DNA of 64,000 nucleotides from CALHVX01 sp039198065 (GCA_039198065.1 JBCCTU010000002.1:186001-250000), one strand, 5' to 3'. Shown: positions 52,026 through 61,827, numbered from the stretch's first letter. The notes: generated by a model not told the origin, from the letters alone. Program-made: numbers and translations.

Positions 52026-53465
52026 ATGCACACCTCCGACTATGCCGATCTCGATGCGCTGGCCCTAGCTGAACGATTACGCGTAGGCGACATGCCGGTA
52101 CGCGATGCGGTCGACGCGGCCATCGATCTCGTTGCCCTTTGGAACCCGACGCTGAACGCCGTCATCGAGCCACTGTATGACGAGGCTCGTGCACTTGCCG
52201 AGCGGCTTGACGCTCAGCCCGTCGACGCCCGACGAGCACCCTTCTACGGGGTGCCCTTCCTGGTGAAAGATCTTGAGCTCAACTGGGCCGGTACGCGGAT
52301 GACACGCGGTAGCCGCTGGCTCGCCGAGGCTCAGTCACCGCCGGATGCACCGCTGTCCCAGGCCTTTCGAGGCACTGGGTTGGTCGCTATCGGCAAGAGC
52401 AACACCCCGGAGTTTGGCATCACGGGGACAACCGAGCCCGCGCTGTTCGGTCCCTGTCGTAATCCCATCGATCCGACGCGGATTGCCGGCGGTTCCAGCG
52501 GCGGCGCTGCTGCGGCCGTAGCTGCTGGAATCGTTCCGGTCGCTCACGCTGCCGATGGCGCGGGCTCCATCCGCATCCCTGCGGCATGCTGCGGACTCGT
52601 CGGTCTGCTGCCAAGCCGCGGTCGAACCCAGTCGCCCGGTCCCGCCGGAGACGTGAACCACGCGTACGCCCGGCATTTCATCGTCAGCCGGTCGGTGCGG
52701 GACAGCGCTGCCATGCTTGATGCCGTCGCCGATTCTTCACCGCTTGCACCACCGCTACCAGAGCACAAATTTCAGCAACGGCGCGAGTCCGGCCCACTGC
52801 GCATACGCCTTGCCGGTACCCGGCTGAGCGGTCGCCCCTTCGATCCTGAGATTACCCAGGCGCTGACTGCCTGCGCGTCGTTGCTCGAACAGCTTGGCCA
52901 TGCGGTGAGCGACGACCCCGTGCCCGTCGACTACGCGCGTTTCTACCGCAGCTTCGGTGTGATCGGCGCCGCACAGCTCGCTCAGGATCTTGACGACTAT
53001 GCCATCGAAACGAAGCAGCCCATTGATGAAGCGCTGCTGGAGCCGTTGACCCGGCGAAATCTGAGCTACGGCCGTTCCCGGCGAGGCACGCAGGTGATTC
53101 AGGCGCTGCGGGAAGTCAAAGCCTTCACTCGCGAGGTCGATGCAGCGTTCGAAGCCTTCGACCTGCTGTTGCAACCCGTCCTCGGCATTCGCGTACCGGA
53201 GATCGGCTGGCTCGATCCGTCAGCGCTGGATCCGGCAGAACACGATCGGCGCTCAGCCGTCGCCTTTCCGACAACCCCGCCCGCTAACGGCACCGGTCAG
53301 CCGTCGATCAGTCTGCCCCTGGGACAGGATTCGAATGGCCTGCCGATCGGACTGATGTTTACCGCCCGCTACGGTCGGGACGACCTGCTTTTGCAGCTCG
53401 CCTATGCGCTGGAGGAAACGTCGCTCTGGACCCAATCCAAGCTCGAGCCGCCGCCCATACCTTGA
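52026..53465 (+). CDS. Amidase signature family enzyme
   Basis: This 479-residue hydrolase of carboxylic amides has the Ser-cisSer-Lys triad: Lys81 in P-F-L-V-K-D-L, the cis-serine in I-A-G-G-S-S-G-G (about 157) and the nucleophile Ser181 in D-G-A-G-S-I-R-I-P-A. It is not GatA: no GatB/GatC lie nearby. The substrate (aryl amide, short acyl amide or similar) cannot be inferred. Confidence 0.93.
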   Translation: MHTSDYADLDALALAERLRVGDMPVRDAVDAAIDLVALWNPTLNAVIEPLYDEARALAERLDAQPVDARRAPFYGVPFLVKDLELNWAGTRMTRGSRWLAEAQSPPDAPLSQAFRGTGLVAIGKSNTPEFGITGTTEPALFGPCRNPIDPTRIAGGSSGGAAAAVAAGIVPVAHAADGAGSIRIPAACCGLVGLLPSRGRTQSPGPAGDVNHAYARHFIVSRSVRDSAAMLDAVADSSPLAPPLPEHKFQQRRESGPLRIRLAGTRLSGRPFDPEITQALTACASLLEQLGHAVSDDPVPVDYARFYRSFGVIGAAQLAQDLDDYAIETKQPIDEALLEPLTRRNLSYGRSRRGTQVIQALREVKAFTREVDAAFEAFDLLLQPVLGIRVPEIGWLDPSALDPAEHDRRSAVAFPTTPPANGTGQPSISLPLGQDSNGLPIGLMFTARYGRDDLLLQLAYALEETSLWTQSKLEPPPIP

Positions 53466-53548
53466 ACTCATCCCGAGTACCACCGGAGTAAACACCTCAA
53501 CTGAGAAGGCGCGCGATCGGCGAGCACGAAAGGGCACTACAGTCCTCT

Positions 53549-54562
53549 CTATCTTCGCGTCCAACCCTCAAGCTCCCGTGCGCGATTGGCGAGCACCGGT
53601 GCAAGATGGCTGAGATAGGAGCGCTGAAAATCCTCCGCGAACTTGAGCAGCTTTTTGTTTTTTGACCAGGCTTCTTGAAAAACGGGTTCGCTTTCGCTGG
53701 GCGGCACGTTGCGAGTAACGAGTTGTGCCCATTGCCCATAGAGACAGAAGGCTTCGTTATAGCGAGCCACGCCATAGCGCATGATGCGAAGCGCTTTTTG
53801 AACCAAAGCGAGCCCTTCTTCGAAACGACCAACGCGGCACAACAGGTTACCTGCGTCACCGCGAGGCCAGGCAGCGTCGGGCGCTGCATGGTAGTCGATG
53901 CGTTTCGCCAGCGCCGACACGGCGTCAAAATCTCTCCGATTGAACGCGAGTCCCTGTTTGCCGCGCAGCGCTGTTATGTAGGTCGGAAGCTTCCCTCTCG
54001 GCGCCGTCGGTCCGCGCGAAACGATTGTGTCGAACAGCGCTTCGGCGCGTTCGTATTCGCGCAACTTGACGTATATCTCCGCGGTGTTGAGCTCCAGCCA
54101 CGGGTTATCCGTTCCCAGTTCGCTCGCATAGTGGAGATGATTTAGCCCTTGTGCGTAGCGCCCGTTTAGATAGTCGATGTGGCCAAGCAAGACGAAGCCG
54201 TCTGCATACTTCTTGTCTATTTCAATGGCCCGGTTGACGGCTTGTCCTGCCATTTGCAGCGCATTCCCTCGAAACTCGTCGTTGATGACGTGACCACCCT
54301 TCAACACAAGCCGTGCCACCTCATGCCAGGCAGGAGCGTAGTTTGGGTCTCGCTCGAGCAGCTCCCGCAGGAACGCTCCCGCCTGGGTGAGGTCGCGGTG
54401 CTTACCCTGGTAGTCGTCTAACAGTATTTTCGTATAGGTGTAGAGCTCGAGATTCGAGTATTCCGACGGAGCTTTTTTGAACTTTGAATCCGCATAGCCT
54501 GAGCAGGCGTAGGCTAACGCCGCTGAGTAGAGGAGCACGGACACGAGCCGGTTAAGGGTCAT
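53549..54562 (-). CDS. TPR-containing exported protein
   Basis: The ATG at 54562 gives 337 residues (the frame starts with a TTG three codons earlier). The N-terminus is a signal segment, possibly a lipoprotein signal with the cysteine in A-L-A-Y-A-C-S-G. The rest is helical, with TPR-like units such as A-W-H-E-V-A-R-L-V-L, G-F-V-L-L-G-H-I-D-Y-L-N-G-R-Y and E-L-N-T-A-E-I-Y. Periplasmic scaffold or assembly roles are usual for such proteins; none can be assigned here. Confidence 0.8.
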   Translation of the reverse strand: MTLNRLVSVLLYSAALAYACSGYADSKFKKAPSEYSNLELYTYTKILLDDYQGKHRDLTQAGAFLRELLERDPNYAPAWHEVARLVLKGGHVINDEFRGNALQMAGQAVNRAIEIDKKYADGFVLLGHIDYLNGRYAQGLNHLHYASELGTDNPWLELNTAEIYVKLREYERAEALFDTIVSRGPTAPRGKLPTYITALRGKQGLAFNRRDFDAVSALAKRIDYHAAPDAAWPRGDAGNLLCRVGRFEEGLALVQKALRIMRYGVARYNEAFCLYGQWAQLVTRNVPPSESEPVFQEAWSKNKKLLKFAEDFQRSYLSHLAPVLANRARELEGWTRR

Positions 54563-54743
54563 GGCTGCCAACCGGGTTCGGGAGGTGTACTGAGTCTAGG
54601 TGGCGTTGGATATCGGGCTCTGGGTCGCGTCTCAATTCTGCACTACCGGACGACGGATTGAGCCTCCGGCAGCCTGAGTGCTAAGGAATGTTGCCGTGAT
54701 CTTGGCCAGCCTCTAGTGCGACGGAATCGCAGCACATCGCCAT

Positions 54744-55922
54744 TTACCTCGCACGCCGGTAGTTGATACGCCCGGGTTGATAGGTTACTACCTGCGTGAC
54801 GGGCGTCAGCGCAACACAGAGATGCGTGATGCCCTGTTGCTCGCCATAGTCCTCGACGGCGGCCGCCAGGGCCGCGACGACCGCCTCTGTTGCAATCACC
54901 TGAATCATTGTGCACTCACGCGCAAGATGGGTTTCGCCGTAAAAGGCGTCGTCATCGGCACCGACAAGCCGGGCCCGACTGAGGGTCAAGCCCGGCGCAC
55001 CGCTGTCGAGCAGCAGATCGATGAGCGCTGGTGCCTGCTCGGATAGCACCGTCGCCGCCAGGCGGTACTGGGTAAGCTCGGAGGTAGCGCGGGTCGCTCG
55101 CTCGAGACCCACCGCCTGCCCCTGACTGCCTACGGGCACGATCGAATGATCGCGCCAGTGGGTATGGCCCTGCAGCTTGTCGATGGCGGCGACGATCTGT
55201 TGCAGTGACGCGTCGTGATGCCTGGGTGCGGCGCGACTGGGTAAATTGAAGAGACCCCGCTCGACTACCGAATCGTAAAGAAAGCCCCGTCCCGGCAGAT
55301 GCAGGTTGCCGGCATCTGCTATGGCCGAAAACACCGCATCGCGCGCATCGTCGTCACACAGAACGGTCGCAACTTCCTTCTCGTGCTCCTTGGTTATGCG
55401 CAGCCAGCCCAACCGATCCCGCAGGCCACGGCCTTCCGCAAAGGCGACGATGGGTCCGTGCGCACCGGCATCAATGGCAGCCTTGCAGACGCGATCAATG
55501 AGTTTATGGCTGACGACACAATGCAGTGCATGCAGGTTTTCCTTAAGCGCAGGCGGTGGCGATGCGTTAAGAGCCTCGGCGCGCGTCGGCCACTGAGGAA
55601 AATCCGGCCCAAAGAAAGCCCGCTCACTGCGAACACTGAAGACGGCACCGAGGGCCTGATGATCGAGGTTAGTGAGTTCGACGACCTCGCGGACGAAGGG
55701 TGCCACCTCCGAGTCAGGGATGATGAGCTGAAGCATCGACTTGCTAGGTGATATGGGCGGCAGCCAGGCCTTCAACCAGTGTTCATGGACGATGGTTCCC
55801 CGTGCCCGCCAGAGCAGACCCGTGGCTCCGTCCCGACGGGACAACAGCTCCGCGACCCGCAGCATCATCTCTGGCGGCAGGATGATGCTCACCGTCGAAC
55901 AGGACTCCGAGCGCCGAAACAT
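54744..55922 (-). CDS. Protein with three tandem PII-like domains
   Basis: The ATG at 55922 shares a base with the stop of the DUF1538 gene, giving 392 residues. Three ferredoxin-fold PII-like units follow one another: about 8-95 (S-I-I-L-P-P-E-M-M-L-R-V-A), about 128-232 (K-A-A-I-D-A-G-A-H-G-P-I, then the GlnB-like end A-G-N-L-H-L-P-G-R-G-F-L) and about 283-385 (A-P-A-L-I-D-L-L-L-D-S-G-A-P-G-L-T). Canonical PII proteins are trimers of one such unit, so this chain may fold as a single-chain trimer. It probably senses a nucleotide or metabolite and controls the adjacent DUF1538 membrane protein. Confidence 0.8.
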   Translation of the reverse strand: MFRRSESCSTVSIILPPEMMLRVAELLSRRDGATGLLWRARGTIVHEHWLKAWLPPISPSKSMLQLIIPDSEVAPFVREVVELTNLDHQALGAVFSVRSERAFFGPDFPQWPTRAEALNASPPPALKENLHALHCVVSHKLIDRVCKAAIDAGAHGPIVAFAEGRGLRDRLGWLRITKEHEKEVATVLCDDDARDAVFSAIADAGNLHLPGRGFLYDSVVERGLFNLPSRAAPRHHDASLQQIVAAIDKLQGHTHWRDHSIVPVGSQGQAVGLERATRATSELTQYRLAATVLSEQAPALIDLLLDSGAPGLTLSRARLVGADDDAFYGETHLARECTMIQVIATEAVVAALAAAVEDYGEQQGITHLCVALTPVTQVVTYQPGRINYRRAR

Positions 55923-57820
55923 CAACTGCGCTCCGTTGTTAAGTAGGCCGAACCGCCGGACGCTTCCTGAGCTTCCCGGCGCACCGATCGGTTGGTGTAG
56001 AGGCCTACGGTCAAAACCGACAGAATCGGGCCTACGGAGGCCAGCGCCAGGATCCCGAAGCCATCACTGACACTCGGCAGACTGCCGCCAATGCCCAGGC
56101 CCATGGCCAGCACCAGGGGGACCGTAATCGGCCCGGTGGTCACACCAGCACTGTCCCAGCTGAAATTGACGAAGTTGCTTGGTGCCAGCAGCGTCAGCAC
56201 GAGCACAACGCCATAGGCAGGAAGCAACAGAGTCAGCAGCGGCAAGCCATAGGCCATCTTGATGATGCCTGCGGCAATGCCGAGACCGACGCCAAAGGCC
56301 ACACTCTGCATGAGCAACCGCTTGCGAAAAGCGCCAACGGTAATTCGTTCCACAGTGTCACCGAGCGCGTTTAGGGCCGGCTCTGCGAGCGTTGCGCCGT
56401 AGCCCAGAAAGAATGCAAAGGCGATTGCGACCAGCTTGCCGCTATCCGGATCGAACAGCGGTCCCGTTGTCGCGGTCAGACCCCAGGGGGTACCGGCAGC
56501 GAAGGCGAGCGGGACATTGCCGCCAAGCTGACCGCCAAGGGGCGTCAGTCCAAGCGCAATCCCAAGGCTGAACAGCGCCATGCCGACGAGCGCGAAGCCG
56601 AGCCCGACCGCTACGTCTGTGGCTTGCTCCAATCGGGTCCGTAGCAAGCCGTAGAGCACGAGCAACAAAAAGACACACAACGGCACGATGGCGCGCAGCG
56701 CATCCAGCCCCGCCGATCTAAGGGAATCCGCAATCGACAGGCGCGAATCCCAGCTGTTACCGGTGACCCAGGGCGCAGCATCGCGGAGCCGCTTGCCGAT
56801 TGTGATCTCCGGTTGTGTGACGACGATCCGGCCGTCGACGAGCTGCGCGTCGCCACCGCTCACACTCAACGTCGCACCCTTTGGGAGCTCACCGGTCGCG
56901 CGAAAACGATCGAAATCGGTCTTGCTGAACCCATGTTCAGTCACAGCTACCGCACTCCGACCGGGTTGCGCTTGTGCGGCAGGTGCAATGGTGCGGCCAG
57001 CGTAGTTCGGTGCGCCGTAGAAGTCCTGAGCCTGGAAGTGGTAGCCGGCGAGAAGCAGCACCGCGAGGATCGGGAACAACGAAGCTAAGGTCACGATCCC
57101 GAATCCGGAGCTGGTACCGCCGGGACTATTCGTGACTACGCGACACACGCCGATGCCGAGGGCCAGCACCAGCGGAACGGTCACCGGTCCGGTGGTAACT
57201 GCACCGCAATCCCAGGCCAGGCCCAAAACATCGTTCAAAGCCGGCGATTGGGCGTACACGACCGAAAGGACAAGCACGATAGAAACACTCGGTAGCGCCA
57301 ACCACTTAAGCGGCCAGTCGAAGAAGAAGCGCAGCACGCCAAGGAGTACAGCCAGCCCAACGCCCACGCCGACGCTGCCGACAAGCTCCTGGGAAAACTC
57401 GTTCAACAGACTGTAGAGCAGCGGCGCCTCGGCTGGCTGTACACCGCTACCGGCCGCCTTGAGCACGGCGATGGCCGGCTCAGCAAAGGTCGCCCCGATC
57501 CCAAGCAGAAAGGCGAAGCCGAGGATTGTGGGTAACCGGGAGCGTTCCGGTAAGGTTCGACCGATAATCTCACCCAGGGGCATCAGGCCCAGTCGCAGGC
57601 CCTCCATGAAGAACATCAGACCAACGGCCACAACCAGGATACCGGCGGCGATCATGCCCGCATGAACAATGGGAAGGCCAAGCACAAACAGTTGAAACGC
57701 CGTCAGGTAGGCGACGATGAACCAGATGCTGCTGAGCTGTTCTGTAAATTTGCCCCGGGTGTAGGGCCAGAGAATCCTGAAGGTGTCTCTGGGGCCCAGC
57801 CGGAGCCTGGCGCTGTCCAT
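55922..57820 (-). CDS. Duplicated DUF1538 membrane protein, putative transporter
   Basis: The ATG at 57820, after AAGG, gives 632 residues. The protein is an internal duplication: G-A-T-F-A-E-P-A-I and T-T-G-P-V-T-V-P-L-V-L-A-L-G in the first half (to about 260) recur as G-A-T-L-A-E-P-A-L and T-T-G-P-I-T-V-P-L-V-L-A-M-G in the second (from about 380). A periplasmic or cytoplasmic soluble insert lies between them. DUF1538 proteins resemble secondary transporters and are often linked to PII-type genes; the substrate is unknown. Confidence 0.85.
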   Translation of the reverse strand: MDSARLRLGPRDTFRILWPYTRGKFTEQLSSIWFIVAYLTAFQLFVLGLPIVHAGMIAAGILVVAVGLMFFMEGLRLGLMPLGEIIGRTLPERSRLPTILGFAFLLGIGATFAEPAIAVLKAAGSGVQPAEAPLLYSLLNEFSQELVGSVGVGVGLAVLLGVLRFFFDWPLKWLALPSVSIVLVLSVVYAQSPALNDVLGLAWDCGAVTTGPVTVPLVLALGIGVCRVVTNSPGGTSSGFGIVTLASLFPILAVLLLAGYHFQAQDFYGAPNYAGRTIAPAAQAQPGRSAVAVTEHGFSKTDFDRFRATGELPKGATLSVSGGDAQLVDGRIVVTQPEITIGKRLRDAAPWVTGNSWDSRLSIADSLRSAGLDALRAIVPLCVFLLLVLYGLLRTRLEQATDVAVGLGFALVGMALFSLGIALGLTPLGGQLGGNVPLAFAAGTPWGLTATTGPLFDPDSGKLVAIAFAFFLGYGATLAEPALNALGDTVERITVGAFRKRLLMQSVAFGVGLGIAAGIIKMAYGLPLLTLLLPAYGVVLVLTLLAPSNFVNFSWDSAGVTTGPITVPLVLAMGLGIGGSLPSVSDGFGILALASVGPILSVLTVGLYTNRSVRREAQEASGGSAYLTTERS

Positions 57821-58121
57821 GACCTTGACCAAAAGCGAAGTTCCACCCCTTCAGCCTAGTCAACGTTGCGCGTAATGCCGTTCTCGACGGACCCAATCGC
57901 AGTGCTCGTAGGTGAGACCGTCGGTGACCATCCGTCGGGATTAACTCCCCGGTGTCGACGCTGCCGAAGAGCGGTGTCTTTCTCGATCCTGTACCGCCGC
58001 ATACCCGGTGTCGGTTACAGCCCCGAAACAAACTGCCTACAGGCCGAGCGCGCTGCGGATTGATAGGGTACGTATTTGCCGCAGTCCCGGATGCCCCGCA
58101 TCGAGCAGTCAAACCATCGAG

Positions 58122-59300
58122 ATGTCAGTCAAAATATTTGACAATATAACGGCGGGCTCTGCAGTCGACGAATCGATCCCGGATGCGATGCAAGGGTCTC
58201 GCATACACCACCTCGATATGGCCCGAGCGGTGCTTATGACGCTTGGCGTTGTCCTGCACTCGGCCCAGATTTACAACCCCGAAACGCACTGGCTGGTGAA
58301 CAGCGACGACTCGTTCTTCGGCTCGAGTATCGTTGTATCCGCCATAAAGCTGTTCCGTATGCCAGCGTTTTTCGTGGTGTCTGGGTTCTTTTGTGCCTTA
58401 ACCATACAACGCTATGGGGCCGATCGCTTCGCGCGCGTTCGACTGTTTCGGATTCTGTTGCCCTTCGTTTCGTCGCTGCTTGTTCTTAACACGTTGCAGG
58501 CCGTTGTACTTGTGACGGCTGGCAGTCGCCACTACGACTTCGGTACCTACCTTGGCCATTCGGACTTCGTTTCTCACCTTTGGTTTTTGGTTAACCTCAG
58601 CTGCTATTTTACTGCGGCCTGGTTCGGCGCCCGATACTTTTTGGGACCGCTCAGGAGAGTTGCTGGGGTTGTAGAGGCGTGGTTCAGCGATCAGCCAGCG
58701 CTGCTCGTCATTCTGTTGTTGCCCTGCAGTGTTTTTTTCGTGTACGCGCTGGGGGCGCTCGGCTTCCCGCTGAACGTCGATTTGCACCCCGGTATCGTCA
58801 CCTTCGAGCTGATTCGTTACGTACCCTATTTCCTTTTTGGTGTCGCGGCCTTTGTATCACCCGCCGCGCGACGGACGTTGCTTCAGTTTCCTGCATGGAT
58901 GAGCGTTGCTACGCTGGGCGTCGCGCTCGCTGCATCCTTCGTCTTGCGCGCGGTTAACGTGCCTCCGGTAGTGGAGCGGTTGCTGGAAGTCTACTTCCAC
59001 GAGGTTGCGATCTGGAGCGCTGTGCTCCTGTGTTTTTCTCTCTTTCGACGCTTCTGCGACCGGCCGTCGACGACCACGCGCTTCTTTGCGGATGCGTCCT
59101 ACACCATCTATCTCTTTCACCATTGCCTGGTGGCGGCGTTCGGGATTGTGTTGCTTTCGCTCCCCATTCCACCGCTCGCCCAGTTCGTCTTACTGGTTGT
59201 GTTGGTGTTTGCCTGTACGGCCCTGATCCACCGCTTCTTCATCGATCGCGTGCCCGTGGCGCGGCTGCTGTTCAATGGCAAGCCGTCAACGCGCGGCTGA
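58122..59300 (+). CDS. Acyltransferase family 3 (OpgC-like) membrane protein
   Basis: The ATG at 58122 gives about 392 residues; the frame extends upstream without a credible start. The protein has about ten transmembrane segments and the family's opening H-H-L-D-M-A-R-A-V-L-M-T-L-G-V-V-L-H-S, with the catalytic-type histidine in that segment, plus F-R-M-P-A-F-F-V-V-S-G-F-F. The closest general description is the acyltransferase 3 / OpgC group, which adds acyl or succinyl groups to glycans. The acceptor here is unknown. Confidence 0.85.
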   Translation: MSVKIFDNITAGSAVDESIPDAMQGSRIHHLDMARAVLMTLGVVLHSAQIYNPETHWLVNSDDSFFGSSIVVSAIKLFRMPAFFVVSGFFCALTIQRYGADRFARVRLFRILLPFVSSLLVLNTLQAVVLVTAGSRHYDFGTYLGHSDFVSHLWFLVNLSCYFTAAWFGARYFLGPLRRVAGVVEAWFSDQPALLVILLLPCSVFFVYALGALGFPLNVDLHPGIVTFELIRYVPYFLFGVAAFVSPAARRTLLQFPAWMSVATLGVALAASFVLRAVNVPPVVERLLEVYFHEVAIWSAVLLCFSLFRRFCDRPSTTTRFFADASYTIYLFHHCLVAAFGIVLLSLPIPPLAQFVLLVVLVFACTALIHRFFIDRVPVARLLFNGKPSTRG

Positions 59301-59677
59301 TGGGTATCTGCTGAGCCGATGGGTTCGTAGTCGACGCGAATGATGGCAAACGACGTCTCTCAGAGCACAGCCTCGCACGGGTTCAGTTACTGTTAAGCCG
59401 ACTGAATGTTCCGTTTAAGTGACGTTCCCGTTGAGGTTGTACGTACTTGTTACAACTTCGCTGTAGCTCTCTGACGGGGCGTAAATTAGCGTTCACACAC
59501 TGTTTGCCGAGCTTCTGGAACGCTGGACTCGTCAACGCTCTTGGTCATCGGTGTTCGTGTTCAACGAGCAACGGTGAGCTCGATCGATTCGGCTTAGGAA
59601 GCAGTGTCTAACTCAGCGGCAGGTCGCCCGAAGCGATCTTGGCGGTTGAAAGCAAACATGCTTGGAGATTTGGGGTG
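59301..59677. other. Gap ahead of the VWA lipoprotein gene
   Basis: No coding sequence is convincing in these 377 bases. One dyad, described separately, is present, followed by an A/T-rich CGTAAATTAG (about 59479) that could be a -10 region. The rest shows nothing I can name. Confidence 0.5.
59436..59456. promoter_or_regulatory. Inverted repeat GTTGTA-N9-TACAAC
   Basis: A perfect 6-bp dyad with a 9-base spacer, 221 bases ahead of the VWA lipoprotein start. The layout suits a dimeric repressor or activator, but no known consensus is matched with confidence. Confidence 0.35.
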
Positions 59678-61153
59678 ATGACCTTCGACATGAATGGTGG
59701 TGTAACCGTAGGGGCAAGCGTTCAAGGGTTTGTCGCGAGCGCCCGGAAAACGGCGGCTCGACTCGCGCTGCTAACGCTCTCCGCAACGCTGCTGCTCACC
59801 GGCTGTGGTGGCGGTGGCGGCGGAGGTGGAGGCGGCGGAGGTGGCGGTGGCGGCGGCAACCCACCGCCCCCACCAACCGGCTCGGTTGCACTGACGGTGG
59901 TGGATGAGTTCGGCGCTCCGGTTGGTGGTGCAGCAATTTCCGTCACTGTTGGTACGGAGACCCGAACGGGAAATGCAGATGCCAGCGGTGTCGCAAGCGT
60001 TGCGTCTGTACCCACCGGTACCGCGGACGTCGACGTTAGCGCGCTCGGTTTCGAAGACGGCACCATCACACTCACAGTTGCCGCCAACACCGAGACAACA
60101 GACACCTTGACGCTCATCCGGTTGACGGAACCCGCTGCAGGTCTTTTTACGGCCCAGCTGACGGAAGTCTTGTCGGAGTTCGACGGCCAGGAACTCACCT
60201 TCAACGTCGAGCTGCTGATCGTCGACGATGATCCGAACAGCCGCTCGGCGATCGAAACCTTGACTGACGCGGACTTCACGCTGCTTCCCTGCGATGCGAG
60301 CACAGCAGACTGTCTGGAAGGCGCAGCAGCTGACGTCGGCTATTCCGTGGTGAACCCCGTCGCGGAGAACTTCGAGCTCGTGCCCGGTGGCACCCCGTCA
60401 CCCTACGCTGCGAGCCTCCTCATCGATCAAAGCCAGAGCATTCGCAACACGGATCCCAGTGATGCACGGCTGTTCGCGACGAAGGTGTTCATCGACAACC
60501 TCGGCGGCAATGACTCCGTCTCAATTGCGGCCTTTGCGGAATCGGCCAATGGGAACGACGCAGGCATTGCCGACGAGCCGGTTACTCGCCTGAGTTCGGG
60601 GTTCGTACAGCGCGATGCCGGTACGCAGTTGTTCTCGGATATCGATGTGCTCGCTCAGCAGGAGCAGAAGAGCGGCGAGACGCCGCTGTTTGAAGCGCTC
60701 GACCTAGAGCTTGCGTTCGCTGCGGCCAACGCGCCGACTGATGCGAACCAGCGGCGTGCTGTGGTGCTGTTTACCGATGGGGACGACTCCAATAACTGTG
60801 CGACCTGTAGCATCGAACAGTCGATCCAGCAGAGCCGTGACCTTGATGTGGACATCTTCACGGTAGGTCTTGGGGCAGGAGTTAACGTGACCGTTCTTCA
60901 GCGTCTGGCTGATGAGGGCGGCGGCTTTTTCCTGTTTGCTGAAAACGCACAGCAGCTGTTCCCAATCTACCAATCGTTGGGCGAGCTCCTCAGCCGGTCA
61001 CTTCCGACCTACCGCATGGAATGGACCATCCGCGCCGACGCGGCAGCCACCTATGCCGATGGGCAAACGGTTCTGGGCGTGTTGCGGATAAACACGGGGC
61101 AAAACGAGATTGACCTGCCGATTCGGGTGTTCCTGTCTGGCGACCCGGAGTAG
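59678..61153 (+). CDS. VWA-domain lipoprotein with poly-glycine linker
   Basis: The ATG at 59678, after G-G-A-G, gives 491 residues; a TTG at 59639 is the earlier option. The signal peptide ends in a lipobox L-L-T-G-C followed by 17 glycines and a P-P-P-P-P stretch, then a carboxypeptidase-regulatory-like Ig domain (about 75-150) and a VWA domain (from about 255) with the metal motif D-Q-S-Q-S in L-L-I-D-Q-S-Q-S. It should be a surface or periplasmic adhesion or binding protein, anchored by lipid. Partners are unknown. Confidence 0.85.
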   Translation: MTFDMNGGVTVGASVQGFVASARKTAARLALLTLSATLLLTGCGGGGGGGGGGGGGGGGGNPPPPPTGSVALTVVDEFGAPVGGAAISVTVGTETRTGNADASGVASVASVPTGTADVDVSALGFEDGTITLTVAANTETTDTLTLIRLTEPAAGLFTAQLTEVLSEFDGQELTFNVELLIVDDDPNSRSAIETLTDADFTLLPCDASTADCLEGAAADVGYSVVNPVAENFELVPGGTPSPYAASLLIDQSQSIRNTDPSDARLFATKVFIDNLGGNDSVSIAAFAESANGNDAGIADEPVTRLSSGFVQRDAGTQLFSDIDVLAQQEQKSGETPLFEALDLELAFAAANAPTDANQRRAVVLFTDGDDSNNCATCSIEQSIQQSRDLDVDIFTVGLGAGVNVTVLQRLADEGGGFFLFAENAQQLFPIYQSLGELLSRSLPTYRMEWTIRADAAATYADGQTVLGVLRINTGQNEIDLPIRVFLSGDPE

Positions 61154-61162
61154 CGGTTCCGA

Positions 61163-61192
61163 CCGGGGAGCCTGGGACTTAAACTTCCCCGG
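61163..61192. terminator. Possible hairpin between VWA and cytochrome genes
   Basis: CCGGGGA (61163-61169) pairs with TCCCCGG (61186-61192) between two convergent genes. There is no T-run, so termination is only a suggestion. Confidence 0.35.
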
Positions 61193-61214
61193 CTCGTTCT
61201 CCTTACGGTTACCC

Positions 61215-61664
61215 TTAGTGCATGTAAGGCGTGTACGGCGGTACCTGAAGCTCGTAGGTTTGCTGCAGAAAGGTCGTCAAGTCGACCAGCTGTTCGACAG
61301 TCATCGCACCGTTGTAGATCGGCATGATGGAAGTGTCTTCGTCGGTCATCGCCGCTTCCGGTACCGGGCGCGAAACCGCCTTGCCTGGATGAATGATTGC
61401 CGTGACCAGTTCACCGTATGTCTTTACTCGATGAACAGGTCCGCCAAGGGCGATCTCGACATCGGGGTACAACGAGTCGTAGCGCTTCTTGATGAGCTTC
61501 GGGATGCTGTGGCATTGGTTGCACTGCAGCTCCTGAAAGGTGGTCAGTCCTTTGTTGGCATCGCCCGGGGGCAGGGAGAAGCCCCGCGCCTGGGGATCGC
61601 AGCCGGATGTAGTCAGCGCCGCTAGGGCGAGCAATAAAACCGTGTTACCACGTGCCGTCGTCAC
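61215..61664 (-). CDS. c-type cytochrome lipoprotein
   Basis: A GTG at 61664 after G-G-G-A-G-A-A opens 149 residues. A lipoprotein signal ends at T-S-G-C (Cys22). The single heme site is C-N-Q-C-H (about 48-52) and a candidate sixth ligand is the methionine in S-I-M-P-I-Y-N. It should be membrane-attached in the periplasm and carry electrons; which reductase or oxidase it serves is unknown. Confidence 0.9.
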   Translation of the reverse strand: MTTARGNTVLLLALAALTTSGCDPQARGFSLPPGDANKGLTTFQELQCNQCHSIPKLIKKRYDSLYPDVEIALGGPVHRVKTYGELVTAIIHPGKAVSRPVPEAAMTDEDTSIMPIYNGAMTVEQLVDLTTFLQQTYELQVPPYTPYMH

Positions 61665-61827
61665 GCCGTTCTCCCGGTTCGGGCTCTCTTGCGCTGATCG
61701 CCTGACGAGAGCCGCTGGCTTAGTTCAGCAAGGAGTCTCGCCGACGGGCGTGCTGGCGATAAATACGCGAATCTGCGTACCGGGAAAGCTTCCGCGTACT
61801 GAACTGCGCGACAACGACGTCGGTGTC

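Noticed and set aside
59301..59677. Cyclic di-GMP or other riboswitch ahead of the VWA lipoprotein
   Set aside because: I looked for conserved aptamer segments and found none.
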